Origin: Triparma columacea
Taxonomy: Eukaryota > Sar > Bolidophyceae > Parmales > Triparmaceae
Length of the DNA stretch: 64,000 nucleotides
Assembly: GCA_030267965.1 (NCBI GenBank)
Contig: BRYA01000524.1
Coordinates: 1 to 64,000, forward strand
Direction of reading: 5' to 3'
Part shown: positions 36,323-47,896 of the stretch, one piece after another
How positions within the stretch are numbered: the stretch's first letter is position 1
Layout of the letters: every line of letters begins with the position of its first letter
Translations under genes and position numbers: made by a program
Notes under the pieces: model-generated
The model's input: only the letters and a program-made list of their open reading frames with translations
Database searches by the model: none
What the model was told of the DNA's origin: nothing

Positions 36323-37378
36323 CTAGAGCTCGGCCTGGTGAAATTGGCTGCTTAGCTCCCCGAGGGAGGGAAAGGCTGTGAATATATGGCCAAGTAACTG
36401 GAGCCATGCTCCATACACCGGCTTGACCAAGAACATCCCTGCGAAGTATCCAAAGGTTGTTATGACAATCATCTTGATTATGACCATGGCCTTATGAGCG
36501 AAAGCCTTGTCCCTTCTGAGGTCGGCGTAAAGAGGGTCGCCGCCAAGAAATTGGAACGGGGCCCAGATGCAAACGAGCCATACAATTCCCCACGCCATCG
36601 GCATCCAGCTATTCTCGAGCAGGAACGCAGCGTCACCTGCGTCGTACGCAAACTGCAATGGGATGAGCGATCGTTACAAGTTGTTGTGAAGTAGGTAAGC
36701 GTGATCGTATTACACGCTCCGCGGCTTCTCGTCCGTTCTCACCTTTGCGAACATGAGCAAGAGAGGGCCGTGGTTGCTCCAATCTGTCAACCACATTGTG
36801 TCGTAGCATAGAGACAAGCTATCATCATTGTCCTTCCTCCTCTCCTCGAGGGGGCGGTAATCCAGGGGGTTGTACACAAATACCCAAAAGCCAATGGTGA
36901 TGCCGAATAGAACGCCAAACACAAGCCCAGCGAACATGGCGGGGGCCTGCTCTCCGCTGAACAGGTAAGGCCAGAGAATGTACAAGCACGATAGGTAGTG
37001 TCCTGAACACGTGAAAAAGAAGAGAGGGCGTACATGCGCCAAGTGAACAGGGACCACCGTCTGCACTTCCTTGTAGTACTTCCAGTTCCCTGGGGAGTAG
37101 ATCTCTATCCATGAGAGGCCCCCTGAGTTGGGTGGGTGGGGGGGAGGGTGACGTTTCGGATCAGAAGTTTTGTGCTATTCCTGAGACACGTTGCCGATGT
37201 AGAGTCGTTGCGACGTGTGGAGGGCGTTCCCAAAAATCTGTCACCAATTTAGCTCAACTTCCGTCCCGGCAGGATCCAGCAGTTAATAAAATCAACACGT
37301 ATCAACGAGCCGCAAAATGGTGTACTCACGTGTGAACAGGCAAAAGGTTATGTAGATTTGCTCGTAAATAGTCAACAT
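36323..37378 (-). CDS. Unknown multi-pass membrane protein (252 aa)
   Basis: I do not recognise this family. Exons on minus: 37378-37330, 37122-36743, 36652-36323; the sum is 759 bp in phase. About five or six hydrophobic segments are visible: residues about 5-16 (IYITFCLF), about 45-65, about 77-100 (MFAGLVFGVLFGITIGFWVFV), about 165-182 (MAWGIVWLVCIWAPFQFL) and about 203-222 (MVIIKMIVITTFGYFAGMFL). A soluble loop follows the third (NPLDYRPLEERRKDNDD), and a conserved-looking WLTDWSNHGPLLLMFAKFAY precedes the fourth. The first exon is short (16 codons) and its intron is about 207 bp. It shares a 251-bp divergent promoter with the giant WW membrane protein, so co-expression is possible. Start chosen as the first ATG that splices in phase. 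Confidence 0.6.
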
Positions 37379-37629
37379 TTTAGAATCCTCTGCGTGAAGC
37401 GTGAAAACTTCCACCGAATTGGGCCGAACCCGGATTTTCGGACTTCTCTGTTAGTTTTTGGATTCCTAGCATTGGTGACGCACGATCAGTTATTTTTTGT
37501 GATCTTTCTCTCGTCAGTTCTAGATATTCCCACGCCAAACGCCTCGCAACGTTGGTATTTTCTTACTTAACCACTTGACAGCCTTGGCCCCTTCGGTTAC
37601 CGACTGTCACCCCTTGTTTCCTGCTCATC
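37379..37629. promoter_or_regulatory. Divergent promoter, 251 bp, two unknown membrane-protein genes
   Basis: This is the longest of the divergent intervals. It contains GGGCCGAACCCGG near 37422 and a T-rich run TTATTTTTTGTG near 37490. No named element recognised. Confidence 0.4.
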
Positions 37630-40600
37630 ATGGGTTGGGAATCCGCTATTGATGGTGAGGGGAAGACATACTACTTCAACCGAGACACAGGCGAGACAAG
37701 TTGGGACAAACCTGAAGAATATGCAGCAAAGGAGGAGAGGCGGAAGAGCAGGAGGGCAGAACGAAAGCAGTCCAAAAGACATTCAAAGTCGCCGAAGCGA
37801 TCCAAGTCAGTCAAGTCAACAGGGGATCAAGACTTGTCGGCCATGTTCTCTTCGGGTAATTCGAGTGTGTCGCGTGGTTCTGCACTCTCCTCGGTGTCAG
37901 GGGGGCACACAGCAATGTCCAAGCAGTTCTTCAAAGAGCACAGGAAATGTCACTGCTGCAAGGGCTACGTTTATGGGTGCAAGGGAGTCTCGTGCCAGAG
38001 CCTCGGTCATTGTGTCTGCACGACCATGGATGCTGGGAAGGCGCTAGGGAGTACTAGGAAATATGGAAAGTATGAGATCATTAGGTGAGTTTTACTTCGC
38101 ACAAATTGGACTGTGCACTTCGAGTCCTAACTGCCTCCCTCTTCCCCCCCCTTACCCCATTCCCCTCGCTCTTGCAGATCTCCTGACCAGCTACCCCACC
38201 CCGAAAGCTGGCCTATCCTCTGGCTGCAACATTTTCGCCGCTGTTACTTCGGAACTTTCATGGACCGCAAGTTGGCCTCCCATTGTGAGCGCAAGTATCT
38301 CGGAAAGCAGCTTGGGATGGATCCCCAAGACTCCTGCGAAGCTTTTTCCTTGCTCGCTTGGAGAAAGGTGAGCGATGACTTTGGCTGAGTGCGGACGAAG
38401 GCGCCAACATTAACGCAACCCTTTCGCGGCTCGCTTTGCTCATCACAGTCGGTCCTCTACGTTCTCCTCTTTTTGAGCGTCTTGATCGTATGCATGGACG
38501 GCTTCCAGGTTTACACGCAAATCATCTACTGGGGCTACCTCGGGGAGATGATGAGTGCGCCACTGTACCATGGTATCAGCTCTATGCCCCCCTACAACTT
38601 GGAGAGTGATTACATGACTGTTGATGCCAGGGAGAAGTACAGGTTGCCAAACCCTGAGTCTTGGACATCACTGACGGGTCACGTGCGGGACGTTGAAACT
38701 AACCTCTGCCTTGGCGTCGAAGGAGTCATAAGAGACTCCGATTCGGCCCCTGTTGGGTCCGACATCGTCCTTAAGACATGTTCGGCAGACAGGGACGTAC
38801 AGTGGCTTTATGGGTCTGACATGGGGACCTACACGTACGCTTTGCAATTGAAGCTCAACAAGGCCGTGGCATACTCTTCAGTTGACCCATACACCCCGGC
38901 ACCCTCTCCTGCCCCCACATCCGGCCCAACTTACAGGAAGACGGACTATTCCTGCGGCTACGATGTCGCACCGACACTCGAGGAACCTTACCCTTCCGGC
39001 AACATGGAGGTGACGTGCGATCCCACCGATGCCAGTCATAAGTGCTGCAGCTTCAAGTATAAAACATGCGGGGTTGGATCGTCCTTTTGCCCTAGTACTA
39101 ATGCGGACGGGAGTACTGACTGTCCGGGAGGTAGCAACGATTGGTGCTGTGACTACTCGGTGCAAGGAAGCTGCTCGAACCCAGCCGGTGGCCGCAGGGT
39201 GGCCGAAGACGAAGAGGTGAGAATGGAGGAGGTGTGAAGCATCATCATCGCGAAAGCGACACGGAAGTTCTAATCCATCAACCCAACCCTTTCCGCGTTT
39301 CGTTTATCGCTCTGCTCAACGCAGCCCTTCGAGGCTCCCTCTCCAGCCAGTTGGGAGCCAGGCAAGGAATTCATTGATACAGAGCACTTCGTCGAGCCGG
39401 ACGAATACGTGCGCTCCCTATCTTCTCGAGAGCCTGGCCTCTCCGTTTCGCTTCTCACTGACCCGATCGGTATCTGTCTCAACGTCTTGCCAAACACGGA
39501 TGCTGATGGTGCCATGCGGACGAGCACCGACCTTTGCACCTCATCAAGCCACCAAGGCTTCACCGTGGACGCGAACGGCTTCATTGCGAGCGAACAGTAC
39601 AAAATGTGCCTCGCAGTGAAGTCCACGTCGGGCTACCCAAGCATAAGCTCGGGCTTTCCCACGGTTTACCTCGCTCCTTGCGGCTCCTCCAAGTACACGC
39701 CAATCAAATTCAAGCTGCCCAACAATAAGAAGAAATCTTTCCTGGACCTTACCCCCTCGAAAGTGGTCAACGCTGCTAATTTCTCAAGCACTGAGGAGTG
39801 CTCCTTCCTAAGTCAACCAAAGAGCAACAACTGGTGGCCAGTTTTCGCAAACCAAGACACGCACAAGGAGTGCATCAAGTTCAGCTCGATATCAGAAGAG
39901 TTTGACTCTTCAGGTAACATCGTTAGCAAGGTGTCTTACAAAGTTGGAGGGTTGGGTTTTTCAAGGTTTCAGGCTCACGTTGGAATTGCCGGCACTGACG
40001 AATCCACCAAGAATCTTGGGGCTGTCGACTTCATCGTCAATTTGTGCATCAAAGAGGGCGACTGTCAAACTGCAACCCGAGTGCACTGCGAGGGACAAAC
40101 GGTGGATTACGGCGATCCCGGGAGCAACCTAACACTGACGCCGGTGACTCGCAATTTTTGTAAGTTCACCGACTGTGATGCGTCCTCTATCCAAGATGTC
40201 CTCAGTGGCCTAGCACAAGAGGATTCGCAGAGGCTTTGTTTGAAGCCGTATCAATCCATGGACGTGGTCATTGGTGATCACGACATTGTCGAGCTCATCA
40301 CCGTCACTCCCAAATGCGGTGACGAGCCCCCAGAGAAGATATTTGTCGATGGAGTGGAGGTCACTATCGACGTCATAAAAGACTGCGAAGCAAGGCAGTT
40401 CGCCGCCTGGGGGTCCCCACGATTAGCCAACGCCATCAGAGCAGGAGAGGAGGGCCTCCTTGACTACACTATCAGGATGCTTTGGGGCATGCACGCCACC
40501 ATTTTTGAGCCTGCTTGGATTATATTCCTTGGAATGGATGCCGCCATCATGCTCATCGACATCGTGTGTACCTTCTTTATCTTCTGGAGCATGTGGTACT

Positions 40601-43600
40601 GGGCCGCGTACAAAAGAAGTAGGGCCAAGCTCTTCTCGGCTTGGTTTCTTACCTTCGTGGGGCCGCTGGTGATTAGCTGCATTCCAGTGAGGCTCTTCAT
40701 CCCCTGGGACAACGCCGAGGGTCATATTACGGCGTATTTGTACGATCTTGACAAGAGGTATAACTTGAACACTGCTGAAGACATGGTGCTTGAAACCTGT
40801 AGGGCTTACAATGCAGCCCCTGCCGAGACCGGTATCGATTCTCTTGTTCTTTCCGTGACCACGATGTGCGCTAAAAAAGAGGTCGTACCAGTGACTTGTG
40901 AGAAAAAGGCCAACAGTGCGCTGGCAGATCCGCCTTGTCAAGGCAATGAGGCATGCTGTCACAACTTTTGGGAGCACGGGGGTGCCATGCAGTGGGCGGA
41001 GGAAGTTATTTACCCTGAGGTGAACGAAGCAGAGTATGCCGACTTTATCTATATTTCCCCATCAAAAGAAGTCGTTGAGGGGTTCCCTAGCACCTGCTTT
41101 GACATATTCAACGCGGGGCAGAAGTTTGTCGACTCGTGTGCGGCAACGGGTGATATAGAAAACCCTTTTGCTAACTTTGGAGAGGCAACTCAGGACAACG
41201 TACTTCCCTGCAAGGGGCTGGTGCAGGAGGTTGATGGAAGTGGCAGCGTGAAGTTCAGGTGCTCCAATGCGGGTTCTAACAACAACTGTGAGCTCGGTGG
41301 GTTCTGCAAGATGGACAATGGCAGGGGGGACTTCCTGTCTGTTCGCTGCACTGAGTTGTACCAGTACATGAACTGTACCGACATCCAGAAGTATTACTCG
41401 GACAGTTGTGATTGCACCTGCGTGCAGTCGATAGATAATCCGATATGGGTTGTTGACGATGATGGAACTCTTGTGGAAGAGAGCCCGGAAGCCCCCACTT
41501 GGTATTATGATGTGGGCGAATGGTGCTCAGATGGCTTGGTTGAGACGGCCGTTCCCAAAGCTAATTTGGGCAACGTGTGGATCCCCTTCAAGGGCACCGT
41601 GCCCTTCAACACTTTCCCGACGCACATGGATTGCGGTAAAATCAGGGGGATGCTCTTTGAAGCAAAGTTCGAGCAGGCAGCTGAGGAACTTAGGGTCATG
41701 TGCGGAAAGTTGCTTGACTCGTTCGGGTCCGACGATGTTACCTTCATGGACCAGGTAATGACTGGTGTTGAGGACTTGCTGGGGTACGCTCAACAAATGG
41801 CCGGGATCACCACGAGCATGTACAATGCTTTCAACATGTTCAGGCTTGCGCTTCCTGTCGCCCTTTGCATCGGCCCCGCTTTGTTGAGGGGAGCCTTGAG
41901 GACGAAACTCCTCGTTCCCCAGTCTGCGACCCCTGGGCTATTCATCCAACTGCTTCCTTGGCTTTACTGCCCTGTCATGTGGTGTATGTTCAACTTCATT
42001 TTCCAGCTGATTGGCAATGTCTGGCTGCTCCCTGGGTTGCTCCTCCTGTCGTGGATTCCAATGGCATACTTCATCGTCGGTGTGAGGCAGGAGATCAGCA
42101 AGCCAATGACGAAACAAACCATCAACCTCGTCATTTTCTGGCTTGATATCTTCACGGGGATCTCCAACGTCATAGCGTGGATTCTGTTGGCGTACGGAGG
42201 CTATTATACCGTCTTCGAGGACCCCAACTCGCAAATGATTAACATCCTCGTCACGGAGCTAGAGGGGGAACCCAACATGAAGATCCTCATGCCCATCATC
42301 ACTGTCGTTGTCTTCACGTTGTTAAAGGTTGCTTTCAAGTACACAGCTACTACAATCTCCGGCGTGGACTTCATGATGTACGAGCTGATCCAGCAGAGGT
42401 TCTACGAAATGTTCCTCGAGAAAGGCGATGCCACAGCTGCCAAGCTGCAGGAGGCGAGAGCCAACAGACTTGATGCCTTCTGCAAGCTTCTTGCGGCAAG
42501 TACTAGCCAGCAAATGAGTAGGAGCACGGTAAAGGGTCCCGGTAAGGGGAGGAAGAGCATGAAGAGTAGGAAGAGCATGAAGAGTAGGAAGAGCAGGGGC
42601 AACAAGAGCATGGCCTACGATAGGAGCGGGAGCGACCGGAGCGGGAGTGATAGGAGCGGGAGCGATAGCGAATACTCGCGGAAGACGCGGATGAGCACGC
42701 GGGAGAGCAGCTTTGCTAGCAAGTTCGACAACGACACGAGTCACCTAGTTGGGCCTGCAAGTATCGGGGCTGTCATCAAGAAGAGGGCTTCTGTCTGGGA
42801 TATGATCAACAACGGTCAGCCAAGATTAGTGCTCTTGCCCGTTAACACGTGGAATGCGATCAAGACTTCCCCCCTTCATCTCAGAAGGAGCAGGAGTAAG
42901 CTCGAGATATTGAAGAAGATGGCAAGCAGGAGTGAAGTGGCTTACCTAAGCAAGAAGCTTGGATTGAGCCACACGAGTGACTCGGCCATCTGCTACGAGC
43001 TGATGGTGTGGAGGAGGAGCGCCCTGTGGACCCTCCTAATGGTCGGAACTGTAGCGACGTTCTTTGCTATTTCTGCCATCACAACGGATAGGATCAACGC
43101 AGATGCGTACTATGACTTGGCAACGAGCGGTGTCTTGCATCGATTTCCTAGGCCCGGGTACTTGGACCCTTACACTCTCGAGCATTTCGGGCTAGAAGAT
43201 CCGTCAGTCTGGACGATCTACTCGGGCCCGATGAAGGCCAACGTCACTGACGATAGAGTCAACCCCGAGCTGAACGGAGAGTTCATCTTTAGTCTCGCTG
43301 GTAGCAGCCTTGGGCAGGCTGGTGAGCGCATCAGCCTCGTAAAGGCAAACAAGTACGAGTACAACAGGATGTACCAGCAGTGGAGCTACAATCCAACGAA
43401 CAATACCCTTAAGAACGAGGAGGATTTTTGCCTCGACGTGGACAAAACTCCTAGTGGAAAGTTAGGCAACGATAATGCGATTGTAACGAACGGTTGCGTG
43501 AATGATTTCATAAGGGGCAAGGAGGGTTCTAATGCGAATTTATTAAGGAAGGAGCAGATATGGACCTATGACGAAAGCACAAGGAGGTTCCGTAACGCCG

Positions 43601-46600
43601 ACAATCAGTGCCTTGGGTACTACCCTTCCAGTATACCCTACTACCATGACCCGAACGGTGGGGCATACAACTGCGGGCCGAAGAATCCCTTGGTGAACGG
43701 GGATCCGGGGCAGTGCCCTCCAACCCAGCCTGACTTCCAGTGCTGCTCGGAGGAAACCAAGGGGGTGTACGAGTGGATCCAAGACAAAGTGTTCGACACC
43801 GCGAGCACCTGCGGAATCTGCACAGATGGGTGTGCAACGAACCCCAATTGTAAGGACTACAGCCAGGGCAACAAGGATTTGACTAACATCCCCCTCGTGG
43901 CGACCTCTTGCACAAGCTCCCACGTTCTCGAGGTCGAGCTACCCACCGAAATTGCGGTCCAAGAAAGGCTCGACAGCTGGTGCAATGACCAAGCCATATG
44001 CCGGTATGCGAACACAAGCAAGATGTATGCCCTCTTTGATTACGGGATGAATTACGAATCTGGGGACACCGACTTGAGATGGAGGTGTTATGCAGAGCAA
44101 ACTACGAGTGTCGTCACAACCAAGAATAACAAGCAGTACAGGTACTACGACAGGCAGAAAAGTGGCGCAAAGTACTGTGACAAGGTTCACAACAGTATTA
44201 CATCCTTGATTGAGAGGGCCCAGGGTCGCGAGGAGTTCAGGACTTACATGAAGAGGATGGTGAAGGTTGGCTACGCGAGGATGATGGCCGAGGCTGAAAG
44301 TGCCATGATTAGCATCAACGCCCTGCTCATCTTCTTGGCCTGGGCAGCTCTCATGTTGGCGTACTTGGGATTCCACCTGTACAGCAGGTACAGGTTGAGT
44401 CGAAGCTTGGTGACAATGGGTTGGTTCTGTACGTTCCTGGCTCCCTTCATGCTGAGTATGATACCGCTGAGGCTGTTCATCAGATGGGAGAAGAGTAAGC
44501 CCGTTCAGGACGCGATATTGGTGGAGTTTGACGACCACTACGGTTTGCAAAGCAAGGAGACGGCGATCTTGGAGACTTGTTTGACGTTGGAGGAGGACGG
44601 CAGCGTTGATACCATCGTCGACATGACCCTTAACTTGTGTGCCTACACGAAGAAAGTGGACCAGAGGGTTGCCTACAGTTGGGGTGACCGTGAGATGGCA
44701 GACCCAGCTAACAGCGACAAAGTTGACTACCAGTGCACCGATGAGTACATGAAATGTGGTCAAATAGATCCTCTTCCAATTGGAGTTAGCGGAGGAGCGT
44801 TTCCCAACGACTGGCCTTACCAAATGTACCCTTACTGCATAGCGGGTCAGAGTGGTACTGGGGAAAAAGGCGGCTACCCCATCGTCGCCAAAAACCCTTG
44901 CAAGGCGATATCAGACCAAAACGGGCAGGCCTGGATCGACAGGGGAACTTACATCTGCAACAGCAGGGAAGACTGCGACTGTCCTGAAGACCCGAACGTA
45001 CCTTGCCAGGCCCTTGAGGAACAAAATGGTGTCGACCTGAATCTAGAGCAATGGAAGGATAAGTGCATGAGCCAGGCATCTGAGGTTATTCCGTCCATCT
45101 ACTACAATGGGTACATTCCCTTGTTCTTTATGTCGACCAGCACGGGGGAGTTTGGGGAAGAGGTAGACGTTCCGATCACCATCGACCAGGACATGTCTTG
45201 GCCTGCCAGTATCTGGGTGAGCAACGTCAAGTTCGACGTCAACGAGCTGCTCATCCAGTGCGGCCAAGCGAGGAGGTACATTTGCAACGGGGATGTCTAC
45301 AAGGCCTTGGCGACTGCCAAGGCGGTATGCAAGGAGATAAGAGGCTGGCTCGATGACGATGTAGGAACGGACTCGGAAAACATCGACAACGTTGTGGCCT
45401 ACCTGATGCTTGGTATCAAGGAGAGCAGCGAGATTGGTATTGGCCTCATCCACTCTATCAAGAGCTTCAAGATTATGGCCTCCGCGACCTTTGCGTTGGC
45501 GCCGGCTTTGATAAGGGCCGCGATTAGAGTGAAGACAGCTGTGCCTCAGAACACCATTAGCGGCATGTTCGTCGTCGTCCTGCCGTGGCTGTACAGTCCG
45601 CTCGTCTGGTGCGTGTACAACTTGGTCTTCCAGGTTATTGGAAATTGGCAGCTGTTGGTGGGACTGATCATTGTCGCTTACGGGCCCGTCCTCTTCTTCA
45701 TCGTCGGTATATGGAAGGACATTACCAGGCCTATGCCCGACAAGGAGATTCACATCATAAGGTTGACCATGACCCTGATTGGGAGGGCGAAGATCGTTCT
45801 GGGGAGTGCTTTCATCGGTTGGGGGCTTTACGTTTACGCCTTTGACGAGCAGATTGAGTACACAGCGGGATACAAGGATTACCTGCTGAAGGACTTCAGC
45901 ACCATGGCAATGCTGGAGCTGGGAGCTAGCATGCTGATGAAGTACTACTACACCACGGTGGTAGGTGTAGACTACATGCTCAGCCAGATATTGAGCAGCA
46001 GGAAGTACGAGGTTTACATGCAAATGAGCAGCCAAGACAGCATGTGGGCCAACAGCAAGGCGGCTAAGAGGGCGGCAGATTTGAAAGAGCATTACGTCCA
46101 TCTCATGAATAGCTTTTGTCACATGGCCGGGCTGAGCACTGCTGATCTGCCTGCGTTCGCCAACTACAGGGCCCACAAGCTGAAGAAGAAGAGGAAGGAG
46201 AAGCTGAAGGCTCAAAGGAAGCTTGATAGGGCTGCGGGGAAGGAACAGGGCTTCTTCGCGAAGCTTTTCAGCCGCCCTCCAGACAGAAGCGAGGGGGTGC
46301 CAGAGATTCAGATGCAAATGACCATGATGAGCACCGTGGAAGACGAAGGGAGGTCGACGGAGGACAGCAGGCAAAATAGGAGCGCAAGCGCGTTCGAGCA
46401 GACCAACCCACTCGGGAGAAGTCAGAGCAAGGGGGAGAAAAAGAAAAAGAAGAAGAAGCAGCAGGAGAAAGGGGTTGAGGGAGAGGGGGGGGGAGAGGGG
46501 GAGGGGGAGGGGAGAGGGGGAGGGGGAGGGGGAGGGGGGGGGGCAATGGCAGGAGGCCGTCGACCCAGAGAGCGGGAAGAGGTACCGGTACAACGCAGCA

Positions 46601-46876
46601 ACGGGCGTGACAGAGTGGATCGACGAAGGGGAGAGCGAAAGCAACATCGGGGCTGCCCTTGAAATTAGCGATGACACCCTTATCGACATGCTTAGAAAAC
46701 CACCCAAAGAGGTCGAGCAGCTTCACTCTAGGGACGCCTTCAGGAAATTCTTCAATGGATTCCCACAAGACAGGATCGAGGGGCTACTCAGGGAGGCCAA
46801 CGCAGGCAAGTCAGAGGAAGAAATAGAAAAAAAGGTTGCCAAGAGGATGAAGCTTCTCGACGGAGTATTGTCGTGA
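37630..46876 (+). CDS. Giant internally duplicated membrane protein with WW domains at both ends (~2,990 aa)
   Basis: Exons: 37630-38084, 38178-38367, 38449-39216, 39325-46876. Residues 3-32 are a WW domain (WESAIDGEGKTYYFNRDTGE, then TSWDKP). After a basic linker and a Cys/His segment, two similar halves follow. Each has a membrane helix, a long Cys-rich ectodomain with ricin-lectin-like NLCLGV or DFCLDV and W-Y motifs, two helices ending in IPVRLFIPW or IPLRLFIRW, a second Cys-rich stretch, and a final helix bundle containing LLPWLYCPVMWCMFNFIFQ or VLPWLYSPLVWCVYNLVFQ. Half 1 is about 216-1480 and half 2 about 1704-2680. The cytosolic loop between them has KSMKSR and DRSGS repeats. A second WW domain (GQWQEAVDPESGKRYRYNAA, then TGVTEW) lies in the +1 frame after a poly-G tract at 46480-46545; in the unshifted frame the protein would stop at 46662. 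Family and function unknown. Confidence 0.7.
38368..38448 (+). repeat. Representative introner-like intron (gene 10, intron 2)
   Basis: An 81-bp intron that starts GTGAGCG, has a branch-like CATTAACGCAACC and ends GCTCGCTTTGCTCATCACAG. Close relatives of the 3' half occur in introns at 7315-7435 (minus), 14266-14358, 15069-15154, 16248-16395 and 27639-27742. Confidence 0.7.
46480..46552 (+). other. Poly-G/purine tract with an apparent +1 frameshift
   Basis: A GA/G-rich run with up to nine or ten consecutive Gs separates the long reading frame from the C-terminal WW frame. One base too many, a real length polymorphism, slippage during expression, or a 79-bp intron from 46474 to 46552 would each restore the frame. 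The intron option would use a weak GTTGAG donor and delete the first conserved Trp. Confidence 0.7.
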
Positions 46877-47896
46877 TAGGGAAGTGGGGGACGTGGGGTT
46901 GGGAGGGGGGTGCTAGAATAGGGTATAATGAAAAAGAGTCGGTTGAACTCTTCTAAATGTACGCTTTTTTTCGCGTCACGTTTGTTTGCAACTGCATGTG
47001 AAACGGACCCTGATCTGAAGACCAGGACCCAAGGACTTGCCCGGGAGCCAGGACCTTTCCAACCTTTCATCTGATCTAATCTAAACTGCTTTTCTATTCC
47101 CCTTTCTCCTCCGTTTGCACGTTTTGATAAAGCCAATTTGATTTTTTTTTCACAAATTGGAAAATTTAAAATTGATCTAAACTATTTTTTTGACTGCAGT
47201 ATATATATTTGAATCGTACAATATCTTTAATTTTGACAATTGTACCCTATATCGTCCTTCAAGGATATTTTTTGGGATGTTTATATGCAAAACGATTTTC
47301 ATAATTAGTTTGGACAATATTTCTTATTTTTTTATCATCAATAATGTTCATCGATAATTTAAATTATATGAAAAGCAAACTGAAAAATATTATTTTGAAT
47401 TCTCAAGAAGAGTTATAAATTTATCTATAATCATAAATTTACATGATAAATGGATAACATTAACAAATGAACGATTCATAGAAAGTTTTATTGGAATAAA
47501 AATTCTGGCATTTTTTCATATTCCCTAACAAGGTGTCAACGACACGAGTTCCAACATAAAAAGAAATCCTAACTATTTTGTGGGCTGCAATCAGATAAGT
47601 TATTCCCATCCCCTCTCTCCTGTCAATCTCCCGTTCGTGTGTTTGCCCCTCCTTCCGCTGCCTGTTGCCAGCAACTCTCAAGCCGGCGCCCCGTCGAAAA
47701 ATATCGTTGGGTCGTCGACTCGGGTTTTTAACCTCTCGTTGCTGAACATGCAGTAGCGGGCGAAGTTGCCTCTGCCTCTGACGAGTTAGTGACTGTTGTG
47801 CTGTTCTCATTTTTGTGTTGCTGTTGCGCCCTTACTCTTCCCCCCTCCCTCTCCCTCCCCTTTTGCCCCCCCCTCACACTTTTCAAAAGCCACTTC
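46877..47896. other. AT-rich convergent intergenic region, 1,020 bp
   Basis: This is the largest gap in the gene-dense part. About 47100-47580 is strongly A/T-rich, with long T-runs and an inverted repeat CCAATTTG/CAAATTGG at 47133-47140 and 47153-47160. About 47600-47890 is C/T-rich. No coding frame with family similarity, tRNA or mobile-element terminus was recognised. It should contain the 3' ends of both neighbours. Confidence 0.6.

Noticed and set aside
45043..46707. Open frame of 554 codons on the minus strand, antisense to the giant membrane protein
   Set aside because: It is a shadow of biased codon use in the plus-strand gene. The peptide is Leu/Pro/His-rich low-complexity sequence with no family resemblance.
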